A stretch of DNA of 64,000 nt from the NCBI RefSeq assembly GCF_009720365.1, contig NZ_ML769313.1, forward strand, positions 232,581-296,580. The letters are read 5' to 3'. This document shows positions 49,075-57,992 of the stretch, piece by piece (positions within the stretch are counted from its first letter, which is position 1; each line of letters opens with the position of its first letter). The notes beneath the pieces are model-generated. The model was not told the origin of the DNA. It was given only the letters and a program-made list of their open reading frames with translations, and made no database searches. A program made the translations under genes and the position numbers. The stretch is from Catellatospora paridis (lineage in GTDB: Bacteria; Actinomycetota; Actinomycetes; Mycobacteriales; Micromonosporaceae).

Positions 49075-49586
49075 ACTGGCTCCTCGATGTATCTCAGCTC
49101 CGGACACAGCACACGAAGGCGGGTCAGCGTGCGATGGACCTGACTGCGAACTGTCCCGACCGAGGTGCCCATCAGCGCGGCCACCTCTGCCTCTGGCAGG
49201 TCCTCGTAGTAGCGCAGCACCACCACCGCCCGCTGCCGGCGGGTCAGCTCGCCGAGCACCCGTGACAGCGCCAGTTTGAGGACCGTCTCGCTGGACGGAT
49301 CCTCGACCGCGGTCATCTCGGGCAGCAGGCCCATCACGTGCTCGCGGCGGTTCCGGCTGCCCCGCCAGATGCTGATGTGCTGGCGATACAGGATCTTGCG
49401 GACGTACGCGTCCGGCGATCCCGATCGGTGCACTCTCGGCCAGTGCAACGCCAGTTTCGTCAGCGCGACCTGAATCAGGTCCTCGGCGTCCTGGTGATGC
49501 CCGGTGAGCAGGTAGGCGAGGCGATACAGGGCCCCTTGTCGCAGCGCCACATACTCCCGGAACTCCCGCTCGGCGAGTTCGTCCAT
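49071..49586 (-). CDS. SigE-family ECF sigma factor (pair 2)
   Basis: The 171-residue sigma begins MDELAEREFREYVALRQGAL. It has region 2 (YRLAYLLTGHHQDAEDLIQV, TKLALHW) and region 4 (RRQRAVVVLRYYEDLPEAEV, then MGTSVGTVRSQVHRTLTRL). GAGGGGAGAA precedes the ATG; an in-frame start seven codons earlier lacks a site. It is divergent from the third ECF gene. An inverted repeat of ACCTGTCC sits just upstream. Confidence 0.93.
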   Translation of the reverse strand: MDELAEREFREYVALRQGALYRLAYLLTGHHQDAEDLIQVALTKLALHWPRVHRSGSPDAYVRKILYRQHISIWRGSRNRREHVMGLLPEMTAVEDPSSETVLKLALSRVLGELTRRQRAVVVLRYYEDLPEAEVAALMGTSVGTVRSQVHRTLTRLRVLCPELRYIEEPV

Positions 49587-49605
49587 CAGGTTCTCCCCTC
49601 GTGTC

Positions 49606-49656
49606 ACCTGTCCACACGCGATCGGAGGGGCGTCGCTATGTCACTTGCGGACAGGT
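49606..49656. promoter_or_regulatory. Inverted repeat between divergent ECF genes
   Basis: ACCTGTCC (49606-49613) and GGACAGGT (49649-49656) are perfect complements 35 bp apart. GTCAC stands next to each (TGTCACC and TGTCACT), so each arm may be part of an ECF-type promoter facing the other way. Confidence 0.35.
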
Positions 49657-49744
49657 TTTCCGGGGAATCCGATATCGCCGGTAAGAATCGGTCGCGCAGC
49701 GCCACTACTGGTCGACGGCTAACCTTCCCCAAGGAGCAGGGCCA

Positions 49745-50308
49745 GTGACACATTCCGCACAGCGGGCGCGGTTCACCGCGCTGTTCGACCGACATCGCCG
49801 GCAGGTCTACGCGTACGCGGTGACCCGGGCCGGGCGTGGTGCCGCCGACGACATCGTCAACGACACCTTCCTCGTGGCGTGGCGGCGGCTCGACGCCGTC
49901 CCCGCCGACCCCCTGCCGTGGCTGCTCGGCGTGGCCCGCAACGTCGTGCACGAGCAGCACCGCGCCGAGGCCCGCCAGCTCAGCCTGTTGTCGCAGGCCG
50001 AAGCCGCGGTCGAGGGCGACGTGGCCGACGTGGTGGCCGAGCGGTCGGCGACCCTCGCGGCCCTCGACGCCCTCGGCGCCGCCGACCGCGAGCTGCTCAC
50101 CCTCGTCGCCTGGCACGGCCTGTCGGCGCGCGACGCCGCGAAGGTGGTCGGCTGCGCGACAGCCACCTTCTTCGTACGGCTGCACCGCGCCCGGAACCGG
50201 TTCGACAACGCCCTCGCCGCACAGTCGGCCATGGCCGCCCGCATCCCTTCAGCACACAGGAGATCCGCAGATGAATCGCCATCGCCGCGCGTTGCAGCTG
50301 ATCGCTGA
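49745..50308 (+). CDS. ECF sigma factor (pair 3)
   Basis: The 187-residue sigma has region 2 (FTALFDRHRRQVYAYAVTRA, ADDIVNDTFLVAWRRL) and region 4 (LDALGAADRELLTLVAWHGL, then AAKVVGCATATFFVRLHRAR). It differs from the two SigE-type proteins in region 4 and has a longer C-terminal tail. The GTG start follows AAGGAGCAGGGCCA. It overlaps the next gene by 38 bp, a tight coupling. Confidence 0.9.
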   Translation: MTHSAQRARFTALFDRHRRQVYAYAVTRAGRGAADDIVNDTFLVAWRRLDAVPADPLPWLLGVARNVVHEQHRAEARQLSLLSQAEAAVEGDVADVVAERSATLAALDALGAADRELLTLVAWHGLSARDAAKVVGCATATFFVRLHRARNRFDNALAAQSAMAARIPSAHRRSADESPSPRVAADR

Positions 50309-51344
50309 CGCGCGTCCCGCGGTGCTCGACGACGCCCCGGACGGGCCTGCGCCGCACTTTCCCGAACTGCCGGCAGGCGTACGGTCCGTGCCGCGCTCGC
50401 GCCCCCGCCTGGTCCTGGCCGCTCTGCTGCCCGCCGCGGCCGCAGGCCTGATCGCCGTCGCGCTCGTCGTGTCCACCTCGCACACGCCCGTCGAGGTGCC
50501 CGAAGCCCGGCCGGAGCAGTCCGCCCCGCCAGCCGAACCGGTGACCGCGCGCGCCGTCCTGCTCGCGGCGGCCGACAAAACCGCCGCACTGGCCCCGGAG
50601 ACCGGCGGGTACTGGGTGACCGAACAGGAGATGTACCACCTGTACGACGTCGGCGGATACCACGTCCTCGGCCGCAACGAGGTCGAGACCTGGCATGCGA
50701 TGCGTGCCGGGGGACAGCTCGTCATCGTGACCCGGTGGCTGGGTGCGGCCCCGGCGACCGACGCCGACCGGGCCGCGTGGGCGGCGGCGGGATCGCCGAA
50801 GCAGTGGACGTCCGCCGGGCCCGACGGCAAGGTGGGCAGGCAGATCCCGGCCGGACCCGGCACACGCAAAGTCGGCGCCACGACCAGCCCCGGCTTCGAA
50901 CTGGGCGGCCGGAAGCTCACCTACGCGCAGGTCCAGGCGCTGCCGACCGATCCGGACGCGCTCAAGGCATACCTCATCAAGGCCGACGATGAGACGCGCG
51001 GCGACCTGCGGCCCGACGAATTGGAGCGGTGGCGGGTGGAGATGCTCTTCTCCAGCGCCCGCAACCTGCTCACAGAGCTGCCGGTGGGTCCGCGGGTGCG
51101 CGCGGCGACCTACCGGATGCTGGCCGGCCTGCCCGGCCTGAAGCTCACCGAGAACGTGCGCGACGAGCGCGGGCGTACGGGCGCGGGGATCGGCTACGCG
51201 TACCGCAACGAAGACGGCAGCACGTACGAGTCGACGCTGGTCATCGACCCGCAGTCGGGTGCCCTGCTGGCGCTGAAGGAACCGTCGTCGAGCGTCGTGC
51301 TGCTCGACGACCGGTTCACGGACACGTCGCCGCCGCGGTCCTGA
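50271..51344 (+). CDS. CU044_5270-family membrane protein, partner of sigma pair 3
   Basis: The 357-residue protein has a cytoplasmic head (~1-45), a TM helix (~47-68), a Pro/Glu linker and a large extracellular domain (~95-357). The pattern YWVTEQEMYHLYDVGGYHV and the end LVIDPQSGALLALKE are those of the CU044_5270 family, which commonly sits beside ECF sigma genes in actinomycetes and probably acts as anti-sigma/sensor. AGGAGATCCGCAG precedes the ATG, inside the sigma reading frame. Confidence 0.88.
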   Translation: MNRHRRALQLIADARPAVLDDAPDGPAPHFPELPAGVRSVPRSRPRLVLAALLPAAAAGLIAVALVVSTSHTPVEVPEARPEQSAPPAEPVTARAVLLAAADKTAALAPETGGYWVTEQEMYHLYDVGGYHVLGRNEVETWHAMRAGGQLVIVTRWLGAAPATDADRAAWAAAGSPKQWTSAGPDGKVGRQIPAGPGTRKVGATTSPGFELGGRKLTYAQVQALPTDPDALKAYLIKADDETRGDLRPDELERWRVEMLFSSARNLLTELPVGPRVRAATYRMLAGLPGLKLTENVRDERGRTGAGIGYAYRNEDGSTYESTLVIDPQSGALLALKEPSSSVVLLDDRFTDTSPPRS

Positions 51345-51470
51345 CCGCACGGCCGCCCGCGGCCGGACAGCGCACATCCCCATCTCCCCGGTGCGGGCCG
51401 GACCTGATCCGGCCCGCACCCGGCTTCAGCGTGCCCGAAAACATCCCCCTCATAGGACGGAACATCTCCC

Positions 51471-54400
51471 ATGCGATGGAAGCGAACACTCACCGCGGCG
51501 CTCCTGCTACCGGCCGGCCTGCTGGCCGGGCCCCTGCCCGGCACCGCGCAGCCCGCGGCGGCGACACAGGCGACGGCCGGCGCGGCGACGCCGCGTGCCC
51601 GAGCCGGACAGACGGTCACCCTGGTGACAGGCGACCAGGTCACCGTCGGCGACGGCACAGCGGTGTCGATCCAGCCGGCGAAGGGCCGCGCCCACGTCAC
51701 CTTCGCGACCAGCCGGTCCCGGGGCCACCTGCGGGTGATCCCGAGCGACGCCATGGCACTGCTGACCGCGGGCCGGCTGGACCCGCGGCTGTTCGACGTC
51801 ACGGCCCTGCTGGCGTACGGCTACGACGCCCAGCGCGCCGAGCTTCCGCTCCTCGTCACCGCCGACGGTGCGGGCGCGGCACAGACCCGCTCGGCTGCCG
51901 CCGCCATGCCGACCGGCGGACGGGTCCGGCGGCAGCTGCCCCGGCTGGGGATGCTGTCCGTCGCGCAGGACCGCGCGCAGGCGGCCGCGTTCTGGCGGGA
52001 ACTGACGGGCCAGACCGGACAGGCGATGCGCCCCGGGATCGCCAAGGTATGGCTGGACGCCCTGCTCAAACCTACCCTCGACGGGAGCGTCGCGCAGATC
52101 GGCGCACCCGCGGCCTGGCAGGCGGGGCTCACCGGTCAGGGCGTGACCGTGGCGGTGCTCGACACCGGCATCGACGACACCCATCCCGACCTCGCCGGCA
52201 AGGTGACCGCCCGCAGCAACTTCACCGGTGGCGTCGACCAGGGCGGTGAGGACGACCGCGACCTCACCGGCCACGGCACCCACGTCGCGTCGACCGTCGC
52301 GGGCAGCGGCGCGGCCTCGGGCGGCCGGTACCGTGGTGTCGCCCCCGGCGTGCGGCTGCTCGACGGCAAGGTCTGCGTCGAGTGGGGCTGCGAGGAGTCG
52401 TGGATCCTGGCCGGGATGCAGTGGGCCGCCGCGGAGCAGCGCGCCAGGATCGTCAACATGAGCCTGGGCGGGTGGGACTCGCCGGGGATCGATCCCCTGG
52501 AAGAGGCGGTCGAGACCCTCACCCGGCAGTACGGCACCCTGTTCGTGATCGCGGCCGGCAACGACGGACCGTACGCGACGTCGGTGAGCAGCCCGGCCAG
52601 CGCCGACGCGGCGTTGGCGGTCGGCGCGGTCGGCAAGACCGACGCGATCGCCGACTTCTCCGGCCGCGGACCCCGGACCGGCGACGGCGGCATCAAACCG
52701 GACCTGACCGCACCCGGCGTGGACATCACCGCCGCGCGGAGCAAGGACGCCACAAGCCTCGGCGGCGATCCCGGCGACTCCTACGTGACCCTGTCCGGCA
52801 CGTCGATGGCGACACCGCACACCGCCGGAGCGGCCGCGATCCTCGCCCAGCAGCACCCGGCGTGGACCGGCCCACGGATCAAGGCCGCGCTGATGGGCAC
52901 GGCCCGGCCGAACGCGTCGGCCACCGTCTTCGACCAGGGTGCCGGGCGGGTGGACGTCGCCGCGGCCGTCGACCAGGCGGTGACCGCCGAACCCGGCAGT
53001 CTCAGCTTCGGCACGCAACTCTGGCCGCACGGCGACGACCCGGTGCTGACCCGCGCCGTCACCTACGCCAACGCGTCGACGACGCCGATCACCCTCGACC
53101 TGGCCGCCACCGCCACGATCGCCGGCAGCCCCGCGCCGGCCGGCATGTTCACCGTCGCCCCCGGACGGCTGACGGTCCCCGCGGGCGGCAGCGCGCAGGC
53201 GACGGTCACCGCCGACACCCGGGTGGCCGGTCCGGACGGCCTGGCGGCCGGTGCGCTGACCGCGACCGGCGCCGACGGCCGCACGGTGCGTACGCCGTTC
53301 GGCGTGCACCGGGAGGCGGAGAGCTACACCGTCACCCTCGAGCACCTCGACCGCAACGGACGTCCGGCGCAGTTCGCCGACGACGTGACCCGATACGACG
53401 GCCTGGTCGGCTTCAACGCCGCGGGCTCGGACGGGACGGCCACCCTGCGTCTGCCCAAAGGCCGCTACGCGCTGAGCAGCTGGTTGGTCGACCGCGCGGA
53501 CCCCGCCCTGACCCTGCTGGTCCATCCGGCGCTGGACGTGACCGCCGACCGTGTCGTGACGTTCGACGCGCGGCAGGGCAGGACGAGCATGATCACGGTG
53601 CCCCGACCGGCGGCGGCCCTGGCGTCGGTGAACATCGCGTTCAGCCTGCAGACCCCGAACGGCCCGATCGTCAGCGGGCAGGGCGGCTCGTCGTTCGAGA
53701 ACCTCTACACCGCGGACGTCGGCGACGGCCTCCCGGCGGCGGGTTTCACCTCGTTCATCAGCGCGGTGTTCGCCAAGGAGGGCACCGACGCCGACGGCTA
53801 CTTCCACGACAGCCCCTGGGTCTACACGATCAGCCACCACCAGACGAACGGGCGGCTGATCAGCGGATACCGGCGCAACGTCGCCGAAGGCGAACTCGTG
53901 ACGCTGCCCGTCACCGTGGCCGCCGGAGACGAGCCGATGGACGGACTGTGGGGAGCCGCCAGCAGCATCCGGCCCGGCCGGGAGGACGAGACGCCCGTGT
54001 TCCCGATCGCCTCGAAGCTGCCGTCCACGACAGTCCACTACGTCGACGTCGAACCGGGCAAGCAGTGGCGCGCGCGGCTGTACCGCACCTGGACGGATCC
54101 GGTGTCAGGCGACGGCTGGCGTTACGGTCCCGTGGTGAGCGGCTGGACGGCATTCGTCGCGGGCCGGACCTACGAGCAGCGGTGGAACCAGGCCGTCTTC
54201 GGCCCCGCCTTCGCTGCCGGCGGCGACTCGACGACGGGCGTCACCCGCAGCGGCGACGTCATCGACGTGGACCTGTCGCTGTACGGCGACGGTGCGGGCC
54301 GGGTCGACCGCGAGGTCGGGCTGGGCACGACGGTGCTCCACCGCGACGGGGTCCGGGTCGGCGCTGCGGAGCTCGCCGGGCGCGGCGCGTTCACGGTCGC

Positions 54401-54827
54401 GCCGGGCGACGCGCGGTATCGGCTGGAGGTCGCCGCGGCGCGGGGAACCCCGTTCGCGTCGTCCACGCAGACGACCGCGGCCTGGACGTTCCGCTCCGGA
54501 CACGGCACCGGGGTGCTGCCGCTCTGGGCGGTCCGGTTCTCACCGGCGCTGGACCGGTTCAACACTGCGCCGGCCGGTCGAACGTTCACGGTGCCGGTGT
54601 CGGTCGTCGCGCAGCCGGGCGCGCCGGTCGGGAAGATGAGCAGCCTGACCGTCGAGGTGTCCTATGACGACGGCAGCACCTGGGCCAGGACGGCGGTGCA
54701 CCAGGGCATGATCACACTGCGCCATCCGGCGGGGGAGGGGTTCGTGTCACTGCGCGCCGTGGCCGTCGACATCCGCGGCAACAAGGTGGAGCAGGCCATC
54801 CTGCGCGCGTACCGGTTCAGCGGCTAG
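51471..54827 (+). CDS. Secreted S8 (subtilisin-like) serine protease, multidomain
   Basis: The 1118-residue exported protease has a signal peptide (1-~32) and a propeptide-like region (~45-205). The catalytic domain (~206-505) has Asp231 in VAVLDTGIDDTHPD, His268 in LTGHGTHVAST, oxyanion Asn364 in AAGNDGP and Ser445 in LSGTSMATPHTAG. About 600 residues of beta-rich domains follow (~510-1118), first a Fn3-like unit (FGTQLWPHGDDPVLTRAVTY). Such enzymes degrade outside proteins or process surface proteins. It follows the third ECF pair by 126 bp and may be in its regulon. Confidence 0.93.
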   Translation: MRWKRTLTAALLLPAGLLAGPLPGTAQPAAATQATAGAATPRARAGQTVTLVTGDQVTVGDGTAVSIQPAKGRAHVTFATSRSRGHLRVIPSDAMALLTAGRLDPRLFDVTALLAYGYDAQRAELPLLVTADGAGAAQTRSAAAAMPTGGRVRRQLPRLGMLSVAQDRAQAAAFWRELTGQTGQAMRPGIAKVWLDALLKPTLDGSVAQIGAPAAWQAGLTGQGVTVAVLDTGIDDTHPDLAGKVTARSNFTGGVDQGGEDDRDLTGHGTHVASTVAGSGAASGGRYRGVAPGVRLLDGKVCVEWGCEESWILAGMQWAAAEQRARIVNMSLGGWDSPGIDPLEEAVETLTRQYGTLFVIAAGNDGPYATSVSSPASADAALAVGAVGKTDAIADFSGRGPRTGDGGIKPDLTAPGVDITAARSKDATSLGGDPGDSYVTLSGTSMATPHTAGAAAILAQQHPAWTGPRIKAALMGTARPNASATVFDQGAGRVDVAAAVDQAVTAEPGSLSFGTQLWPHGDDPVLTRAVTYANASTTPITLDLAATATIAGSPAPAGMFTVAPGRLTVPAGGSAQATVTADTRVAGPDGLAAGALTATGADGRTVRTPFGVHREAESYTVTLEHLDRNGRPAQFADDVTRYDGLVGFNAAGSDGTATLRLPKGRYALSSWLVDRADPALTLLVHPALDVTADRVVTFDARQGRTSMITVPRPAAALASVNIAFSLQTPNGPIVSGQGGSSFENLYTADVGDGLPAAGFTSFISAVFAKEGTDADGYFHDSPWVYTISHHQTNGRLISGYRRNVAEGELVTLPVTVAAGDEPMDGLWGAASSIRPGREDETPVFPIASKLPSTTVHYVDVEPGKQWRARLYRTWTDPVSGDGWRYGPVVSGWTAFVAGRTYEQRWNQAVFGPAFAAGGDSTTGVTRSGDVIDVDLSLYGDGAGRVDREVGLGTTVLHRDGVRVGAAELAGRGAFTVAPGDARYRLEVAAARGTPFASSTQTTAAWTFRSGHGTGVLPLWAVRFSPALDRFNTAPAGRTFTVPVSVVAQPGAPVGKMSSLTVEVSYDDGSTWARTAVHQGMITLRHPAGEGFVSLRAVAVDIRGNKVEQAILRAYRFSG

Positions 54828-54834
54828 CCGCGTC

Positions 54835-54886
54835 GTGAGGTGAACGTGCCCGCCCAGCACCGGGCGGGCAGGCACGTTCACCTCAC
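54835..54886 (+). terminator. Terminator of the subtilase gene
   Basis: GTGAGGTGAACGTG and CACGTTCACCTCAC form 14 perfect pairs. A further CCCGCCC/GGGCGGG stem continues inside, offset by a 4-base bulge (cagg). Confidence 0.8.
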
Positions 54887-54970
54887 GCTGGCTGTTCTTC
54901 CCTCGCGTCCGTGGCCTGGGCTGCATGCGCCGGGCCGAGCCATGTCAGACCGCTGGCCTACGCTCAGGCC

Positions 54971-56077
54971 GTGGGAGTACATGAGCTCACCCGCGCCGAG
55001 GCACGCCGCATGGCCGTACGCGCCCAGCTGCTGGATCGGCCCCGGCCGACCGCACTGCTCGGCGTCGTGCAGCGGCTGACGCTGCTGCAGGCCGACCAGA
55101 CGGCGGCCGTGGCGCCCAATGCGGATCTGGTGCTGTGGTCCCGGCTGGGGTCGGCCTACCGGCCGGCGGACCTCGAAGCCGCGCTGGGCGACCAGGCGCT
55201 GCTGGAGCTGCAGGGCATGATCCGTCCCGCCGCCGACCTCGCGCTCTACCGCGCGGACATGGCCGACTGGCCCGGCCGCGGTGAGCTGCTCGACTGGCAG
55301 GAGTACCGGAGCGACTGGGTCGAGGCCAACCGCGGCTGCCGGCTGGACATCCTTCGCCGCCTGCGCTCCGACGGGCCCCTGCCGGCCCGGGAACTGCCCG
55401 ACTCGTGCGAGCTGCGGTGGCCGTCGAGCGGTTGGAGCAACGACCGCAACGTGCTCAAGATGCTGGAGTTGATGGAGGCGCGTGGCGAGGTCGCCGTCGC
55501 CGGCCGGGACGGCCGTGAGCGGCTGTGGGACCTGGCGGACCGGATCTTCCCCGATGACCGGGTGGTCGCGGCCGGCGAGGCGGCGCGGATCCGCGGCGAG
55601 CGGCGGCTGCGTTCGCTGGGTATCGCCCGCAGCAGCAGCGCCAAGCAGCCCGTCGAGCCGGTCGACGTGGACGAGGCCGGTGAACCGGCCGTGATCGAGG
55701 GACTGCGGGGCCGCTGGCGGGTCGACCCGGCCCAGCTGGGTCAGCCGTTCACCGGCCGGACCGCGCTGCTGTCGCCGCTGGACCGCCTCGTCTTCGACCG
55801 CAAGCGGATGACCGACCTGTTCGAGTTCGAGTATCAGCTGGAGATGTACAAACCCGCGGCCAAACGCCGGTGGGGCTACTGGGCCATGCCGATCCTGCAC
55901 GGCGACCGGCTGGTCGGCAAACTCGACGCCACCGCCGACCGGCGTGCGGGTGTGCTGCGCGTCGACGCGATCCACCGGGACGTGCCGTTCACGAAGGCGA
56001 TGACGGCCGCGGTCGACCGCGAGATCGCGGACCTGGCGGCGTGGCTCGACCTGCACCTCGACCGTCCGCTGGACTGA
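54971..56077 (+). CDS. AlkZ/YcaQ-type winged-helix DNA glycosylase family
   Basis: The 368-residue protein belongs to the HTH_42 (AlkZ) family, which uses tandem winged helices to remove bulky or crosslinked alkylated bases. Seen: ELTRAEARRMAVRAQLL at the start, VQRLTLLQADQTAAVAPNAD, SPLDRLVFDRKRMTDLFEFE and YQLEMYKPAAKRRWGYWAMP (the catalytic-loop region with conserved Lys/Arg). The GTG is preferred to an upstream in-frame ATG for family fit. Streptomyces AlkZ protects against azinomycin; no natural-product cluster is visible here. Confidence 0.88.
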   Translation: MGVHELTRAEARRMAVRAQLLDRPRPTALLGVVQRLTLLQADQTAAVAPNADLVLWSRLGSAYRPADLEAALGDQALLELQGMIRPAADLALYRADMADWPGRGELLDWQEYRSDWVEANRGCRLDILRRLRSDGPLPARELPDSCELRWPSSGWSNDRNVLKMLELMEARGEVAVAGRDGRERLWDLADRIFPDDRVVAAGEAARIRGERRLRSLGIARSSSAKQPVEPVDVDEAGEPAVIEGLRGRWRVDPAQLGQPFTGRTALLSPLDRLVFDRKRMTDLFEFEYQLEMYKPAAKRRWGYWAMPILHGDRLVGKLDATADRRAGVLRVDAIHRDVPFTKAMTAAVDREIADLAAWLDLHLDRPLD

Positions 56078-56138
56078 TTCGCCATTGCCGGGCCAAATGT
56101 GACCCAGCTCAAATTGAAGGTCTTCCACGCAGGCGAGG

Positions 56139-56165
56139 TGTCACATTCGGGAGTGCTGTCCTGTC
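56139..56165 (+). promoter_or_regulatory. ECF41-like promoter
   Basis: TGTCACA, 16 bases, then TGTC precedes the carboxymuconolactone decarboxylase gene by about 45 bp. I recall the ECF41 consensus as TGTCACA-N16-CGTC; only one base differs. Confidence 0.6.
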
Positions 56166-56209
56166 TTGACTGCATGGCGGCGCTCACCGAGCGGCAGGAG
56201 GGGGACGTG

Positions 56210-56683
56210 ATGGCCACGGAACAGGACGCGCCGCGGGTGCTCATCGACAAACAGCACCCGCAGGTGTATCGCGCACAACGCGATCTTGCGGCAGCGGTCC
56301 GGCAGGCCACGCGCGACGCCGGGCTCGGCCGCGTCCTCGTCGAGCTGGTCAACATCCGGGTCTCGCAGCTCAACCGTTGCGCGTACTGCCTGGACGTGCA
56401 CGTCCGTGACGCCCTGGCCGCCGGTGAGAACGCCCAGCGCATCGCCGTCCTGCCGGCCTGGAGTGACACGACCCTGTTCACCGATCGGGAACGGGCCGCG
56501 CTGACCCTGGCCGAATCCCTCACCACGCTGCCCGCCGACGGCGCGCAGGAACGGCACTACGCCACCGCCAGGCAGCACCTGACCGACGAGGAGATCTCCG
56601 CGCTGAGCTGGGTGATCATCGCCATGAACGCCTTCAACCGGATATCCATCGTCAGCCGCCACCCCGTCAGCCCGCAGCCCTGA
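56210..56683 (+). CDS. Carboxymuconolactone decarboxylase / AhpD-family protein
   Basis: The 157-residue protein has the AhpD-like motif ELVNIRVSQLNRCAYCLDVH (residues ~58-77) with the redox CxxC pair and downstream His of the core. Such proteins act as alkylhydroperoxidase-like reductases or in ring-fission chemistry. The ATG after AGGAGGGGG is chosen; longer frames would run through the promoter. Genes of this family are the standard targets of ECF41 sigma factors, and the promoter fits. No ECF41 sigma gene with a SnoaL-like tail is in the window. Confidence 0.9.
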   Translation: MATEQDAPRVLIDKQHPQVYRAQRDLAAAVRQATRDAGLGRVLVELVNIRVSQLNRCAYCLDVHVRDALAAGENAQRIAVLPAWSDTTLFTDRERAALTLAESLTTLPADGAQERHYATARQHLTDEEISALSWVIIAMNAFNRISIVSRHPVSPQP

Positions 56684-56694
56684 GAGGAATCACG

Positions 56695-56769
56695 ATGGCC
56701 GCCACCGTGGGCGACAATCCCGCCGAGAGCCGTTACGAGATCTACGACGGCGACCAGCTGGCCGGATGA
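56695..56769 (+). pseudogene. N-terminal stub of a GNAT-type acetyltransferase
   Basis: After GAGAGGAAT an ATG opens a frame, MAATVGDNPAESRYEIYDGD and QLAG, then stop. This matches the first beta strands of small YjdJ-type GNAT proteins (xxDNPAxxRYExxxDGxLAG). The rest of the domain (acetyl-CoA loop) is missing, and the next 30 bp lead straight into the convergent gene. It is probably the leftover of a deletion. Confidence 0.6.
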
Positions 56770-56801
56770 GGCGGTGACCCTGAGGGCGCGCGGCTGTCGG
56801 G

Positions 56802-57848
56802 TCAACCCCTGGTGATCAGCTCATTGGCGTACGTCGCCACGTCCAGCACCGCCTGTTCGCCGGTGCGCCGGTGCACGTCAAGGGCCGTGTCGATGAACTT
56901 GATGCCGTGCGAGTCCTGGTCGTGCAACCCGCGTGCCATCAGGTCGGCCGGGTCCGTCGCGCCCCGATCCGGCATCGCCCTGGCGTCCGCGGGCGAGTAC
57001 GCGCTGGTCACCGCGGCGGTGGCGGCCCAGGCGGCCTGCACGCTCGGCTCCCACAGCGCGGGCGGCAGCACCGGCACCACACGGGCGATCGCGCTGGGGG
57101 CGGTCGCCGCGTGCACCAGCATCACCGGGTTGCCGTGCCCGTGCGTGCCGTACCGCAGCACGGCCGCCTCGACGATGGCGGCCAACCGGTCCGGCAGACC
57201 GGACTCGCCGTCACCGGGCACCGCCCCGGCCGACTCCGGCCAGCCGGGCAGGTCGGCGAGCTGTGCCAGCCGGGTGCGGATGCCTGACCGCTGATGCGGC
57301 ACCCGGGGCACCGCGTCCAAAGCCGAGCGCGGATCGGTCGACCGGTACGGCCCCTTGCCGGCCGGCGCCAGCGGCTGCCAACGGGCGGCCCAGTAGCCGA
57401 GCCCCGCGCCCAGCTCGGTCACCCGAGCCGGGGTCGCCGCGCCGTCGTGCTCGCTGTCGAGCAGGGCACGTACGGCGTGCCCGACCCTGATGACGCCGTG
57501 CGTGGCACCGGCCGCCACCCCCGGCAGCAGCCGCGGCCACCACTCGATCAGCACCTCGCGCCAGGGCCGCTCGGTGAGCTGCCGGTCGAAGAAGGTGAGC
57601 CAGTCACCGGTGCGGACCGGATCGCCCAGCGGCTCGCGCCACTGCCCGGCCGAGATGCGCTGGATGCCGCGCGGGCGTTCGGACAGCCGGTCGGCGTAAC
57701 CGTCGATCCAGGCATGCACCCGGTCGCCGTATCCGTGCCGGACCAGGGCTTCGGCCGCCATCGGCGCGTGATTGGACAGCCAGCCGTCGCGCTCTGGCCC
57801 GGTCTGCTCCAGTCGCTGGTATACCTCGTCAAGAACCCCGTTTGTCAT
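56802..57848 (-). CDS. Questin-oxidase-like protein (DUF4243)
   Basis: The 348-residue protein resembles the questin oxidase family, known from fungal anthraquinone ring opening (Baeyer-Villiger type). Seen: LSNHAPMAAEALVRHGYGD, PGVAAGATHGVIRVGHAVRA and IEAAVLRYGTHGHGNPVMLV-like stretches with several His. No flavin-binding motif is evident, as in the family. Bacterial members are widespread and mostly of unknown substrate. A second in-frame ATG 12 bp upstream is possible. A perfect 14-bp palindrome lies 18 bp before the start. Confidence 0.75.
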   Translation of the reverse strand: MTNGVLDEVYQRLEQTGPERDGWLSNHAPMAAEALVRHGYGDRVHAWIDGYADRLSERPRGIQRISAGQWREPLGDPVRTGDWLTFFDRQLTERPWREVLIEWWPRLLPGVAAGATHGVIRVGHAVRALLDSEHDGAATPARVTELGAGLGYWAARWQPLAPAGKGPYRSTDPRSALDAVPRVPHQRSGIRTRLAQLADLPGWPESAGAVPGDGESGLPDRLAAIVEAAVLRYGTHGHGNPVMLVHAATAPSAIARVVPVLPPALWEPSVQAAWAATAAVTSAYSPADARAMPDRGATDPADLMARGLHDQDSHGIKFIDTALDVHRRTGEQAVLDVATYANELITRG

Positions 57849-57866
57849 GGTCAACAGCATGCAATC

Positions 57867-57880
57867 TCAAGTGCACTTGA
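57867..57880. promoter_or_regulatory. 14-bp palindrome upstream of the questin-oxidase-like gene
   Basis: TCAAGTGCACTTGA is a perfect palindrome without spacer, in an AT-richer stretch. A MarR/HxlR- or TetR-type operator is likely. No regulator gene is adjacent. Confidence 0.6.
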
Positions 57881-57992
57881 TGTCAATGACTTCTGGCCTG
57901 CTATGACATCAACGCGAGCGGCGCCTGCCGGCACTGCATGTTCGCCGACGAGGCGGACAGCGGCGCTGTCGTCGATCATCGATACTCGTCAC

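Noticed and set aside
51507..54038. 843-codon leftward frame opposite the subtilase
   Set aside because: The rightward frame has signal peptide, full catalytic triad and terminator; the antisense frame has no motif.
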